In this document: piece after piece, positions 10,670 through 21,699 of the stretch
Numbering within the stretch: the first letter of the stretch is position 1
Layout of the letters: each line of letters opens with the position of its first letter
Assembly: GCA_949152475.1 (NCBI GenBank)
Contig: OX424561.1
Span: 43,676,802-43,740,801, forward strand
Length of the DNA stretch: 64,000 nucleotides
Origin: Terebella lapidaria
Taxonomy: Eukaryota > Annelida > Polychaeta > Terebellida > Terebellidae
Direction: 5' to 3'
Notes under the pieces: generated by a model
Databases searched by the model: none
What the model was told of the DNA's origin: nothing
The model's input: the letters and a program-made list of their open reading frames with translations, nothing else
Program-made: the position numbers and the translations under genes

Positions 10670-12951
10670 TATAAAGCATAGGAAAATTTAACATGGGAAA
10701 GTCACATTTGGGCCGAGTTTGGGCCCAGATTGGCCCACTTCAAGCGATTCAAGCGCAACGAAATTTATACATGTCACAGGGGTACATATGAGGAGTGTTT
10801 TTCATCAATAAGAAAAAAAAGTTACTGAACAGATTTTGAGAAAACGACCGTCGAAGTCCAAAATTGGCCATTTTTCGAAGAAAACGGCCGCTCTGACCTT
10901 GAAACCAAGGTCAGAGGTCGAATTCAAGGTCACAACAATATTCAGCACATATCATTTCCTATATGTCCACAATTGATTCCTAGTCTCTAATCTCAATATT
11001 AAGTGAGATATCAGGCTTTAATGTGTCCCATTATAAAGCAAAGGAGAATTTAACATGGGAAAGTCCCATTTGGGCCGAGTTTGGGCCCAAAATGGCCCAC
11101 TTCGAGCGATTCAAGCGCAACGAAATTTATACATGTCACAGGGGTACATATGAGGAGTGTTATGCATCAATAAAAAAAAAGTTACTGAACAGATTTTGAG
11201 AAAATGGCCGCCAAAATCCAAAATTGACCGTTTTTCGACGAAAACGGCTGTCATTTTGAAAAAAATGCGAAAATCAAAAGACTAAAAAATACCTCCCTCT
11301 CGAAATATTTTTAGGCATTTTTGTGCAAAATTTCAGAAAAATTTGATCGTAAACTTTAAAGATAAAATTGTTGATGGACGACGACGACGACGCCGGACGC
11401 ATCGCCATGCCAATAGGTTACGGACCATAGGTCCGGTAACCTAAAAAGTTACTGAACAGATTCTGAGAAAACGACCGTCAAAGTCCAAAATTGGCCATTT
11501 TTCGACGAAAATGGCCCTCTGACCTTGAAACCGAGGTCAGAGGTCAAATTCAAGGTCACCAGAATATTCAGGATATATCATTTCCTATATCTCCACAATT
11601 GATCCCTAGTCTCTAATCTCAATATTAAGTGAGATATTAGGCTTAATGTGTCCCATTATAAAGCATAGGAGAATTTAACATGGGAAAGTCCCATTTGGGC
11701 CGAGTTTGGGCCCAAAACGGCCCATTTCGAGCGATTCAAGGGCAACGAAATTCATACATGTCACAGGGGTACCTATGAGGAGTGTTATGCATCGATAAGA
11801 AAAAAAGTTACTGAACAGATTTTGAGAAAACGACCGTCAAAGTCCAAAATTGGCCATTTTTCAATGAAAGCGGCCGCCATTTTGAAAAAAATTCGAAAAT
11901 CAGAAAACTAAAAAAACCTTTCCTGGAAATATTTTTAGGTATTTTTGTGCAAAATTTCAGAAATATTCTATCATAAACTTTAAAGATAAAAATGTGAACG
12001 GACGGACGGACGGACGGACGACGGACGACGGACGCAACGCCATGGCAATAGGTTATCAGACCAAAGGTCCGGTAACCTAAAAATTAGCCCAAGGGCTAAG
12101 ATAGGTTACCAGACAATATATAATAGCTATTTTGTCCTGTGGCCTTGGAAAAAAGGTCACGGTCAAATTTAAAGTCACGAGATTATTCCGCATACCGGCG
12201 GTATATGATTTCCTATACGTTCACAATTGATCACTAAGTTGTAAATTCAGTAATAAAAGAGAAATATTAGTCATTATGTTCTGTGACCTTGAAAATGAAA
12301 TAAAAAGTCAACTTAAAGGTCATCAGAATATTCAGCATATATCATTTGCAGTATGTCCAAAATAGAATCCTAAGTTGTAAATTTGATAATGAACAAGCTA
12401 TTAGCCAAGTTGACCTGTGAGACCTTGAAAATGAGGTCAAAGGTCAAATAAGGTCATGACAATATTAAGCATATATCATTTCCTATATGTCCACAATTGA
12501 TTCTTAATCTGTAAAGTTGATAATAAGCGAGATATTAGCCATTCTGTGCTCTGACCTTGAAAGTGAGGTCAAAGGTCAAATTCAAGGTCATGACAATATT
12601 CAGCATATATCATTCCCTATCTGTCCACGATTGATTCTCAAGTTGTAAAATCGATAACAAGCGATATTAGCCATATAATAGGTCGATATCAGCCATTTTG
12701 TTCTTTGACCTTGAAAATGAGGTCAAAGGTCACATTCATGGTCATCAGAATATTCCGCGTATATTATTTCCTATATGTCCACAAGCTGTAAAGTCGATAA
12801 TAAGTGAAATATTAGCCATTTTGTCCTGTGACAAAGAGGTCAAATTCAAGGTCACGAGAATATTCAGCATATATCATTTCCTATATTGCCACAATTGATT
12901 CCCAATCTCTGATCTCAATATTAAGTGAGATATTAGGCAATATGTGTCCCA
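10670..12951 (+). repeat. 2.28-kb tandem duplication, copy 1
   Basis: This segment repeats almost base for base at 12952-15222, offset about 2282 bp at the left and 2271 bp further right. The 11-bp change comes from fewer GACG units in the second copy. Matching pairs include 12698-12898 with 14969-15169, whose translations are identical. Both copies start and end at the same place in the repeat (CATTATAAAGCATAGG), as expected from unequal crossing-over. Confidence 0.8.
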
Positions 12952-15222
12952 TTATAAAGCATAGGAGAATTTAACATGGGAAAGTCCCATTTGGGCCGAG
13001 TTTGGGCCCAAAATGGCCCACTTCGAGCGATTCAAGCGCAACGAAATTTATACATGTCACAGGGGTACATATGAGGAGTGTTTTCATCAATAAGAAAAAA
13101 AAGTTACTGAACAGATTTTGAGAAAACGACCGTCGAAGTCCAAAATTGGCCATTTTTCGACGAAAACGGCCGCTCTGACCTTGAAACCAAGGTCAGAGGT
13201 CAAATTCAAGGTCACGACAATATTCAGCATATATCATTTCCTATATGTCCACAATTGATTCCTAGTCTCTAATCTCAATATTAAGTGAGATATCAGGCTT
13301 TAATGTGTCCCATTATAAAGCATAGGAGAATTTAACATGGGAAAGTCCCATTTGGGCCGAGTTTGGGCCCAAAATGGCCCACTTCGAGCGATTCAAGCGC
13401 AACGAAATTTATACATGTCACAGGGGTACATATGAGGAGTGTTATGCATCAATAAAAAAAAAGTTACTGAACAGATTTTGAGAAAATGGCCGCCAAAATC
13501 CAAAATTGACCGTTTTTCGACGAAAACGGCTGCCATTTTGAAAAAAATGCGAAAATCAAAAGACTAAAAAATACCTCCCTCTCGAAATATTTTTAGTCAT
13601 TTTTGTGCAAAATTTCAGAAAAATTTGATCGTAAACTTTAAAGATAAAATTGTTGACGGACGACGACGACGACGCCGGACGCATCGCCATGCCAATAGGT
13701 TACGGACCATAGGTCCGGTAACCTAAAAAGTTACTGAACAGATTCTGAGAAAACGACCGTCAAAGTCCAAAATTGGCCATTTTTCGACGAAAATGGCCCT
13801 CTGACCTTGAAACCGAGGTCAGAGGTCAAATTCAAGGTCACCAGAATATTCAGGATATATCATTTCCTATATCTCCACAATTGATCCCTAGTCTCTAATC
13901 TCAATATTAAGTGAGATATTAGGCTTAATGTGTCCCATTATAAAGCATAGGAGAATTTAACATGGGAAAGTCCCATTTGGGCCGAGTTTGGGCCCAAAAC
14001 GGCCCATTTCGAGCGATTCAAGGGCAACGAAATTCATACATGTCACAGGGGTACCTATGAGGAGTGTTATGCATCGATAAGAAAAAAAGTTACTGAACAG
14101 ATTTTGAGAAAACGACCGTCAAAGTCCAAAATTGGCCATTTTTCAATGAAAGCGGCCGCCATTTTGAAAAAAATTCGAAAATCAGAAAACTAAAAAAACC
14201 TTTCCTGGAAATATTTTTAGGTATTTTTGTGCAAAATTTCAGAAATATTCTATCATAAACTTTAAAGATAAAAATGTGAACGGACGGACGGACGGACGAC
14301 GGACGCAACGCCATGGCAATAGGTTATCGGACCAAAGGTCCGGTAACCTAAAAATTAGCCCAAGGGCTAAGATAGGTTACCAGACAATATATAATAGCTA
14401 TTTTGTCCTGTGGCCTTGGAAAAAAGGTCACGGTCAAATTTAAAGTCACGAGATTATTCCGCATACCGGCGGTATATGATTTCCTATACGTTCACAATTG
14501 ATCACTAAGTTGTAAATTCAGTAATAAAAGAGAGATATTAGTCATTATGTTCTGTGACCTTGAAAATGAAATAAAAAGTCAACTTAAAGGTCATCAGAAT
14601 ATTCAGCATATATCATTTGCAGTATGTCCAAAATAGAATCCTAAGTTGTAAATTTGATAATGAACAAGCTATTAGCCAAGTTGACCTGTGAGACCTTGAA
14701 AATGAGGTCAAAGGTCAAATAAGGTCACGACAATATTAAGCATATATCATTTCCTATATGTCCACAATTGATTCCTAATCTGTAAAGTTGATAATAAGCG
14801 AGATATTAGCCATTCTGTGCTCTGACCTTGAAAGTGAGGTCAAAGGTCAAATTCAAGGTCATGACAATATTCAGCATATATCATTCCCTATCTGTCCACG
14901 ATTGATTCTCAAGTTGTAAAATCGATAACAAGCGATATTAGCCATATAATAGGTCGATATCAGCCATTTTGTTCTTTGACCTTGAAAATGAGGTCAAAGG
15001 TCACATTCATGGTCATCAGAATATTCCGCGTATATTATTTCCTATATGTCCACAAGCTGTAAAGTCGATAATAAGTGAAATATTAGCCATTTTGTCCTGT
15101 GACAAAGAGGTCAAATTCAAGGTCACGAGAATATTCAGCATATATCATTTCCTATATTGCCACAATTGATTCCCAATCTCTGATCTCAATATTAAGTGAG
15201 ATATTAGGCAATATGTGTCCCA
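12952..15222 (+). repeat. 2.28-kb tandem duplication, copy 2
   Basis: Second copy of the unit at 10670-12951, with only scattered single-base differences. The small divergence means the duplication is recent, or that the two copies are an assembly or haplotype artefact. Confidence 0.8.
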
Positions 15223-15650
15223 TTATAAAGCATAGGAGAATTTAACATGGGAAAGTCCCATTTGGGCCGAGTTTGGGCCCAAAATGGCCCACTTCGAGCG
15301 ATTCAAGCGCAACGAAATTTATACATGTCACAGGGGTACATATGAGGAGTGTTATGCATCAATATAAAAAAAAGTTACTGAACAGATTTTGAGAAAATGG
15401 CCGCCAAAGTCCAAAATCAGGCATTTTTCGTCGAAACCGGCCGCCATTTTGAAAAAAATGCGAAAATCAAAAAACTGAAAAATACCTCCCTCTCGAAATA
15501 TTTTTTTAGGCATTTATGTGCAAAATTTCAAAAAGATTCAATGATAAACATTAAAGATAAAAATGTAGACGGATGACGACGGACGACGACGACGGACGAC
15601 GGATGCAACGCCACGGCAATAGGTTATCGGACCAAAGGTCTGGTAACCTA

Positions 15651-16524
15651 AAAAGGTAGAAACATATAATAAAACAAATATGAATCTTTGTGTCAATGAA
15701 CACTCTCGCCAAAAAATGTTGGGAGGGGAAGATAACTACACGTACGCATATACTAGTAGATCATTGGCATAATCTTTTCATACAAAATATTCATTATTTG
15801 ACCTTTAATATAGGCCCACAACTATTATCATCATAATGTGTCTACATGCATGGGGAGAGAGACAGATAGCTATAATTGATCAAAGTCCTACTGGGTATAT
15901 GACGTTGTAGGTATCGACAATTGAGATTGAAAAAAAATCACTCGTGAAGCCGTTGCTCCCCCTACCAAATACCGTAACGCCACCTGACGGGCACCTAGCT
16001 CGGTGGCCCCTCTATCGAATACCGTAGCGCCACCTCCACTACTCCTTGTTTGTTCGCCCAATGTCCCATAGCGGGCTTCAATCGATGGCTGTTCAGTCTG
16101 ATGGCAAGGAAAACGTTGACTAAAACTTGTAGTTTTGACTGAAGCAAATATCACGCGTTCTTCTTGTTCTATTCACTGTACAATGTACGTGTTGACTCTA
16201 TGAAAATATTAAAATAACCTTTTATGCAGGTATCACACGCACTGTATACACAATATATTTGGCCATGTTTTTTTGTTTCCCGTCAGCGGGAGGGTGTAAA
16301 TAACAATTATTTAGAGAAAACAGCACAAGAACTTATTTTGGTCTGAAATTCAACATTTGGGTAGATAGTCAAATTTTTGCATTTTTGGAGATCGATGCCC
16401 TAAATTTGGTGTAAAATTGTCGTTTGACTTTTGCTTCGCTATCTTCGCTGAACTACCAGGTAAACGTATATAAACAGATTGAAACGTTTAGAATATAAAC
16501 ACATCAAGATCGTTTTTGTTTTAG
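15651..16524. other. MOK intron 2, right part
   Basis: No gene seen. An open frame on the minus strand at 15888-16154 owes its length to a locally GC-richer patch in which ATACCGTARCGCCACC occurs twice (near 15967 and 16019). I do not treat it as coding. Confidence 0.5.
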
Positions 16525-16614
16525 TTTGGAGCAAGTGAACAACTTGCGGGAGGTCCAAGCTATGAGGAGGCTGAGTCCACACGCTAATATTGTCGAGCTC
16601 TATGAAGTATTATT
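16525..16614 (+). CDS. MOK: MOK coding exon 3: helix C
   Basis: Acceptor TTTTGTTTTAG and donor GTAAGT. It encodes LEQVNNLREVQAMRRLSPHA and the following strand (NIVELYEVLF), residues 41-71. Glu50 is the helix-C glutamate that pairs with Lys33. The exon ends two bases into Phe71. Confidence 0.93.
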
Positions 16615-16889
16615 GTAAGTCTAATGAGATATAGACCCTAATTTATATCTAAGAATGGCTGTCAATGAATGTGAATTACATTTACATGTAGGCCTATGTC
16701 ATAAAATAATCCTCAGTAATTCAATAAATATCACCAGTTACATGGGTGCATGCCTATCCCTAGCTTGAGAACATCGAATAATGCTTTCATACACAGTAAG
16801 AAGTTAACATTTCAATTACTATATATACATGCATATTTAATATGCCCTTGCAACAAATAGTAAATTGTACTAATCTGATTGTGTTTCAG

Positions 16890-16960
16890 CGATAAGAAGT
16901 CGGGGCAGCTGGTGATGATTTGTGAACTGATGGATATGAATGTGTACGAAATGATAAAAG
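16890..16960 (+). CDS. MOK: MOK coding exon 4: hinge region
   Basis: Acceptor TGTGTTTCAG and donor GTACGT. It encodes DKKSGQLVMICELMDMNVYE, then MIK, residues 71-95. CELMDMN is the hinge with the typical MOK sequence. It ends one base into codon 95, which becomes Gly when joined to exon 5a and Asp when joined to exon 5b. Confidence 0.93.
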
Positions 16961-18421
16961 GTACGTAACATACAAAACATTTCCAATATATTTCGAATAA
17001 TTCATATCGCCAATAATATATAAATGCAAAATGCTACGCATTTGCACGTAAAAGTTTCTATTTCTGAAGGTTTGATTGTATCAGGCATTTTATATATAGA
17101 GCGTTTTATTTAAGGGTTATCATGAGAAACAAATCTCCTGTGTTCTGGGGGGGGGGGGTGTAATTTGGCCATTATTCGGCGATAAATCAGCCAACAAGAG
17201 TGCTTGTCAAGAGTTATTAGATTGTGTGCCTGTAATCAGATTGTGTGCCTGTAATCAGGGACGAGTTAGATACATGTAATCAACATTTGCAAGTCGTGGC
17301 TCTTCCCCATTTACGATAACATAGTGATGTGAACTGAAGAAAAACACGTGATAGCCATAAAGGTGTGTCTTGTGGTGGAACTCCTGTTGTTATCATATTG
17401 AACACTACTTGCATGAAATCATTGCGTGACTGATTGTGATAGTCCACATGGTATTCGATGACGCATGATGAATATCCTTATGCAAGAAACCAAATTCTTG
17501 CGAGGCTTCTCAGATTTATGTGCTTATAAAACATAAATGGCCTTCAGATGATTTGTTTGATCTGTTATGTACAATTTGCTACAAATGTACCTGAATATAT
17601 CTAAAATGTTCCTTCCTTATGGATAACCTGGTAGTTCAGAATTCAATGTTGATTGAGAGCAAACTTTGAGTTGATTGAGGAGAATAGTATTATCGACCAG
17701 CGCGCTAAATAGTCACAAAGCACATGTCCTCAATTTATGGCCAGGCCTGGTCAGGAATTCTACATGCAGATTTGATATTCTGTGACATTCAACAAAGGAT
17801 ATATTTATTTGGAGATCACGTTCTCTTTCACACCAAGTTCACACGCACTGTACATGTCCAAACTCTTTTAAAGACGGGTCATTGCACTGTTATGAAAAGC
17901 TATTTCTGCAACGAAACTGAATATGTAAATGCCGAATTTCTCATGTATATGATGTTCTCATTCGATTCTTGTGATCTGTATAACCTCTTATCGATTATTG
18001 ATCTTATGTGATTGGATGTCACGTTGTCGTTATTGATTATTATCCTGTATCTGAATTGCTGAGATATTTGTGTAGGTCAGCCTGATATGGATTGAAAGAA
18101 CTTTTCATCTTCACTCAAATAACTCGGTTGAGAATGGTTTTACAGTATAGGCCGTGCTTCGAGGAGATACATTATATATATCTAAATATATGTAACGATA
18201 TAATTGGGTTAGTTCCACACAAAAATAAACCATTGGATATCCAAAGGATTAGAAAAGGGGAACACATTTGCGCTGGACTATACTTTTCTAACTTGTTTAC
18301 ACCGTGTTTTTGATGATATTTTTGCGATGTTAAGTGGCATCGTTCAATACTTAACAAACCTCACCTGGGAGTCAAACGGCTTTTTTTTTTACAAACTTCG
18401 GACTTCTATCGCAAAATTTAC
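16961..18421. other. Start of the 45-kb MOK intron 4, nothing recognised
   Basis: AT-rich intron DNA with a G10 run near 17148 and a short direct repeat (ATTGTGTGCCTGTAATCAG) at about 17221-17258. Open frames at 17724-18011 and 18092-18313 have no supporting features. Confidence 0.45.
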
Positions 18422-18839
18422 AGGTTACCGGACAATATATGTTTTTATATTTTAGACATTAGCCATTTTATCCCGTTTACCTTGAAGAAAAGAATAAAGG
18501 TCAAGCTCAAGGTCATGAGAATATTCAGCATAAATTATTTCTCATATGTGAACAATCGATTCCTGAGCTGTAAAGTCAACAATAAGCGAAATATTAGCCA
18601 TTTTGCACTTTGACCTTGAAAATGACGTCAAATATCATATTCAAGGTCATCAGAATATTTGTCGTGTATCGTATCTTATGTCCACCATTGATTCCCAAAC
18701 AAAAAAGTTGATAAGAAACAAGTTTTTAACCGTTTTGTTCTGTGACCTTGAAAATTAGGAAAGTCAAATTCAAGATTACATGAATATACAGCATATGTCA
18801 TTTCCAAAATGTCCACAATTGATTCCTGTAAGTCGATAA
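18422..18839 (+). mobile_element. HINE-like repeat, left half (interrupted)
   Basis: Starts AGGTTACCGGACAATATATG and runs through three diverged core units (ACCTTGAAAAT, CAAGGTCA, CCACAATTGATTCC). It stops inside the core at GTCGATAA. The expected continuation (TAAGC, GAGATATTAGCC) is found, diverged, from 60070. The 41-kb element B was therefore inserted here. Confidence 0.65.
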
Positions 18840-19157
18840 CACGGGGTATAGTCACGGTGACTGGGGAGCACGGTGACTGCTGTCACCGTACTCATTCAAA
18901 CATAACAAAATCCACATGTGAAGCAAAAGCACTGCAACAGTAGGCATTTTCGTGTATATTTATTGCCACAATTATGCCGTGCTGTATATATGAATCAAAG
19001 GTAGCATTTGAACAATAAGACGCGGAGGTTGAAGAGGTTTTAAAATAAATTAAAATAATAAAAGCCGTGCATGAGCACCGTGACTCGGGGTGATCAAAAT
19101 GTTGGAGCACGGTGACGCTGGTGTGGGAGCATGGTGACTGTGTCATATTAAAATATA

Positions 19158-19858
19158 TGTGGCGATTTTGCCCATAGATCGCAGCAGGAGTCTTTGCAAA
19201 ACACTAACCAGTTTTACGGTTTATTTTTGGACGCTTCAGCTCGAAGCATGCGTTGCCCCGGCACCGCTTTGTAATCTTCTTTCGCCCAGTAAACTATAAC
19301 AATGGTTTGACCTAGTTTCCCTTCGTGTCTCGTGTATTGGGGCTTATATACTCTGGTACCGTTTTGATCTGTGAGTTGTCTCAGAGCAAGGGGAGAATGA
19401 CGACGGGGAGCTCAGCCATGAGCTCTACGTCCTCGCACCGCGGCTAAGGCCCTCGCGGGCCCTGGGGACGACTTCAATGGGGAGCCCGGGCTGGGGTAGA
19501 CCTTGATGACTCGGGGGCGCACGCCCTCTGGAATCACCGGTCTTCTCCACCCGGGATGGTGCGACACAGGCTCTGGCATACTGTCGGGCTGTCCGGGGTT
19601 CTATCCCCGAGGCAGACCGCGGCGAGCCAAGCCTCACAAGCTAACACCACAGTGATGATCCTGTATCTGAGTGGTGTCCGTATGTTGGGCTCGTTGGGCG
19701 GGCTGCTACCTGGTTAAAGTTCTGATGATAGAGTAATGACTACGCCTGCAGTGACCCTCGGTGAGCGGACCTCCGCGAGGATCCGGGGATAGCAGGTGCA
19801 CGTCCGCGATGACCTGTGGCGAGAGGACTATTCTCGAGGATCCCAGATAGCGGACGAC
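19158..19858 (+). repeat. Gypsy 5' LTR, copy 1
   Basis: About 700 bp starting TGTGGCGATTTTGCCC, with a TATA-like TTATATAC at 19344. The 3' LTR and the solo LTRs end in ACTTTGCA or ACTTTACA, but this LTR leaves the shared sequence after GCGGACGAC and runs into gag leader. The last ~20 bp of the LTR and the primer-binding site therefore appear deleted. Confidence 0.7.
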
Positions 19859-19917
19859 TATCAAACCCGGCTGGGTGGACTCCTTCGAGAGCCCCTGGTT
19901 CGGATGCCAGACAGTCC

Positions 19918-21681
19918 ATGCAGGGCGTGATGGATTAGCTCACCGACACCTTGGCTGAGCTGGCTCCATTGGGGCGCTACGACCGCGCCCGGTCACCTCA
20001 CCAGAGGCGATCAGATCGGCGGAATCGCTCGCCCTCCCCGAACTCATTGAGCCTTTCGGGGCCAATATCGGAGAGGGAGCAGCGGCTGATAAATATCGCG
20101 CTTGACCAGTACAAGCGGAATCAGCCTGCGGCATTGAGCGTGGATCCTACGATCCCCTACAGTCCGGGGATCTTGAGGAGAATACCTAGTGCCAAGAAAT
20201 TGGCGTGTACCATCCTCGTTAAATAAATATTATATAAAAAAAAAAAGTCCGGGGATGACTGGGCCAGTGGCCCCTCCCCCAGTCCTGCCAAGTCCGCAGG
20301 CGCCAGTGGTCTCCGCAATGGGATCCGTGCCTGCTCCGCGACTTGGAGGTACCACGCTGGCTACCGCTTCGACCGTCAGCTTTTCCTGGCAATCAGGGTG
20401 TGTCGGGCATGCAGTGGCAACCGGCGGCTCCAGCCCCTAGCTATGTCAGCTATGCCACTCCATCTGGAACCTACCCAGTAGGATCGACGAGAGTCCCGAC
20501 CGCACCAAGTCAGGGTGGGCAATTTGTGGGTATGTACCGGCGGCGAGTGTGAGCTTCCCAGCTCACGCACCCGCGGCGTACGGGTCCGCTTCGGTGGACT
20601 CCGCCTCAGGAGCAGGAGGCGCACGGACTCTGCCATCATACACTGCCGACCCCGGAGCGGGATCCATCAATCGGGCACGCTCGCCACGCGACTGGACGCC
20701 AGACCAAACGTCTTGGCGGAAGAAGTTCAACAGGGATAATGCCAATCTGGAGGATTACTTACTCCAGGTATGGCGGACGGCAGTGTACGAAGGATGGGCC
20801 CAGGAAGGAGCTGGGCACATCCTCTCGGGGAGTCTAGAAGGAAAGGCCCTCTGAGTCATGCAGTGTCTGCCGGTGGCGACAGCAATGTTCGGCCAGGTTG
20901 CCCAGCAACTACGCCTGCTGTTCACGCCGACGACAAACAGGCGGATGTTTGAACTAGAGTTCAAAGCGCGGATCCGCCTACCAACTGAGTCCGTGACTGA
21001 GTACGCTCTTAATTTGCGCGTACTCGGCCGGAGAGCTTATCCGGACATGGAAGCCAGTCGGTTTGAACTGATGCTGATTGACCAGTTCATCGACGGCCAG
21101 CCTTACCACATATCATACGGGTTGGCCACACACGAAAAACAGCGATGGAAGAGACGATTAACTCCGCCCTTGCAATAGAGGTAGCTGTCTGTCCCAGACA
21201 GTTGCCTCCGGCCCCGGCTTCGGCCCCGGCTGTTCCGTTGCAAGCGGCGACGCCTGCTCCGGTCAACGCGTCACAGATGGCTCCGTGGCCTGCCCCGGCT
21301 TCCCAGGAACCGGCTGTGGAGCCCAACCCTCCGCGGGTTGGTACACCGGCACCCTCCACAGGGATACCTCTACAAGCGGCACCGACTGTCGCGTCGTGCT
21401 CGTCCTCGGAGGAGTACGACTTAGAGGAATATGATTTCTCCGCAGCGCAGATGATTGCGCACTGCGCAGGAATCGAATCTCCGTGACCTGCAGATTGTTG
21501 TGCGTTCACGTACGGACCAGCTCAGAACCGTCCCTGCTACTTCTGCGGAAAACAGGGACACTTTTGGCTTAAGTGTCCAGAGTTACTGGATCGCTTGCGG
21601 GCACGCGGATATCATGGGAGTCTTCCTGATCCGCGCCGGAGGAATTCCTCCTTTCGGTTCGGTCCTCCGGTCTTCGCGTGA
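19918..21681 (+). pseudogene. Gypsy gag, copy 1 (broken)
   Basis: Structural protein of the retrotransposon. The frame opens at MQGVMD and meets a TAG stop where copy 2 has CAG. An Arg/Ser-rich N-terminal segment is followed by Pro-rich sequence, a capsid-like domain (DWTPDQTSWRKKFNRDNANL; TEYALNLRVLGRRAYPDMEA) and a CCHC knuckle (CYFCGKQGHFWLKC) near 21537-21578. Several frameshifts and a 74-bp insertion at 20172-20245 break it further. Copy 2 is at 24189-25869. Confidence 0.75.
20172..20245 (+). mobile_element. 74-bp 5'-truncated LINE insertion
   Basis: Present in copy 1 of the gypsy duplication and absent from copy 2 (empty site near 24434). It is flanked by the 11-bp duplication AGTCCGGGGAT (20161-20171 and 20246-20256) and ends in TTAAATAAATATTATATA plus poly(A). 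The tail resembles that of the 2A-bearing LINE at 26491-33135 (AATAAATATCATTTATA plus poly(A)), so the same family is likely. Confidence 0.85.
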
Positions 21682-21699
21682 GGGAAACTGAAAGCGGAC

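Larger units (their letters stand above)
9875..15650 (+). mobile_element. Head-to-tail HINE/Helentron-like repeats in MOK intron 2
   Basis: Each unit begins with a palindrome like TTAGCCCAAGGGCTAA followed by AGGTTACCGGAC. It then has several copies of a ~137-bp core (ACCTTGAAAATGAGGTCAAA, ATATCATTTCCTATATGTTC, then CGATAATAAGCGAGATATTA), a conserved 3' region, a GACG or GACGAC microsatellite, a hairpin such as GGACCAAAGGTCC, and the end GGTAACCTAAAAA. Unit ends are visible near 11440, 12080, 13725, 14350 and 15650; at 12080 and 14350 an end passes straight into a new start. Terminal inverted repeats, a tandem core, a microsatellite and a 3' hairpin ending in CTAA resemble non-autonomous Helentrons (HINEs, such as the bivalve Pearl/BIV160 types). 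No protein is encoded; the small ORFs are artefacts. Confidence 0.65.

Noticed and set aside
12698..12898. 66-codon frame repeated identically at 14969-15169
   Set aside because: Identity comes from the tandem duplication of non-coding HINE DNA, not from protein conservation.
9875..15650. CRISPR-like array because of evenly spaced repeats
   Set aside because: Units are ~137-bp degenerate tandem repeats in a eukaryotic intron, without constant short repeats and unique spacers.
15888..16154. 88-codon minus-strand frame in MOK intron 2
   Set aside because: No motif, no homologous feeling and no splice or promoter context; the length follows from a local GC-rich patch.
17724..18313. Two open frames of 95 and 73 codons in intron 4
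   Set aside because: AT-rich intron DNA without motifs; no splice sites fit the kinase frame, and exon 4 joins exon 5 without a missing segment.
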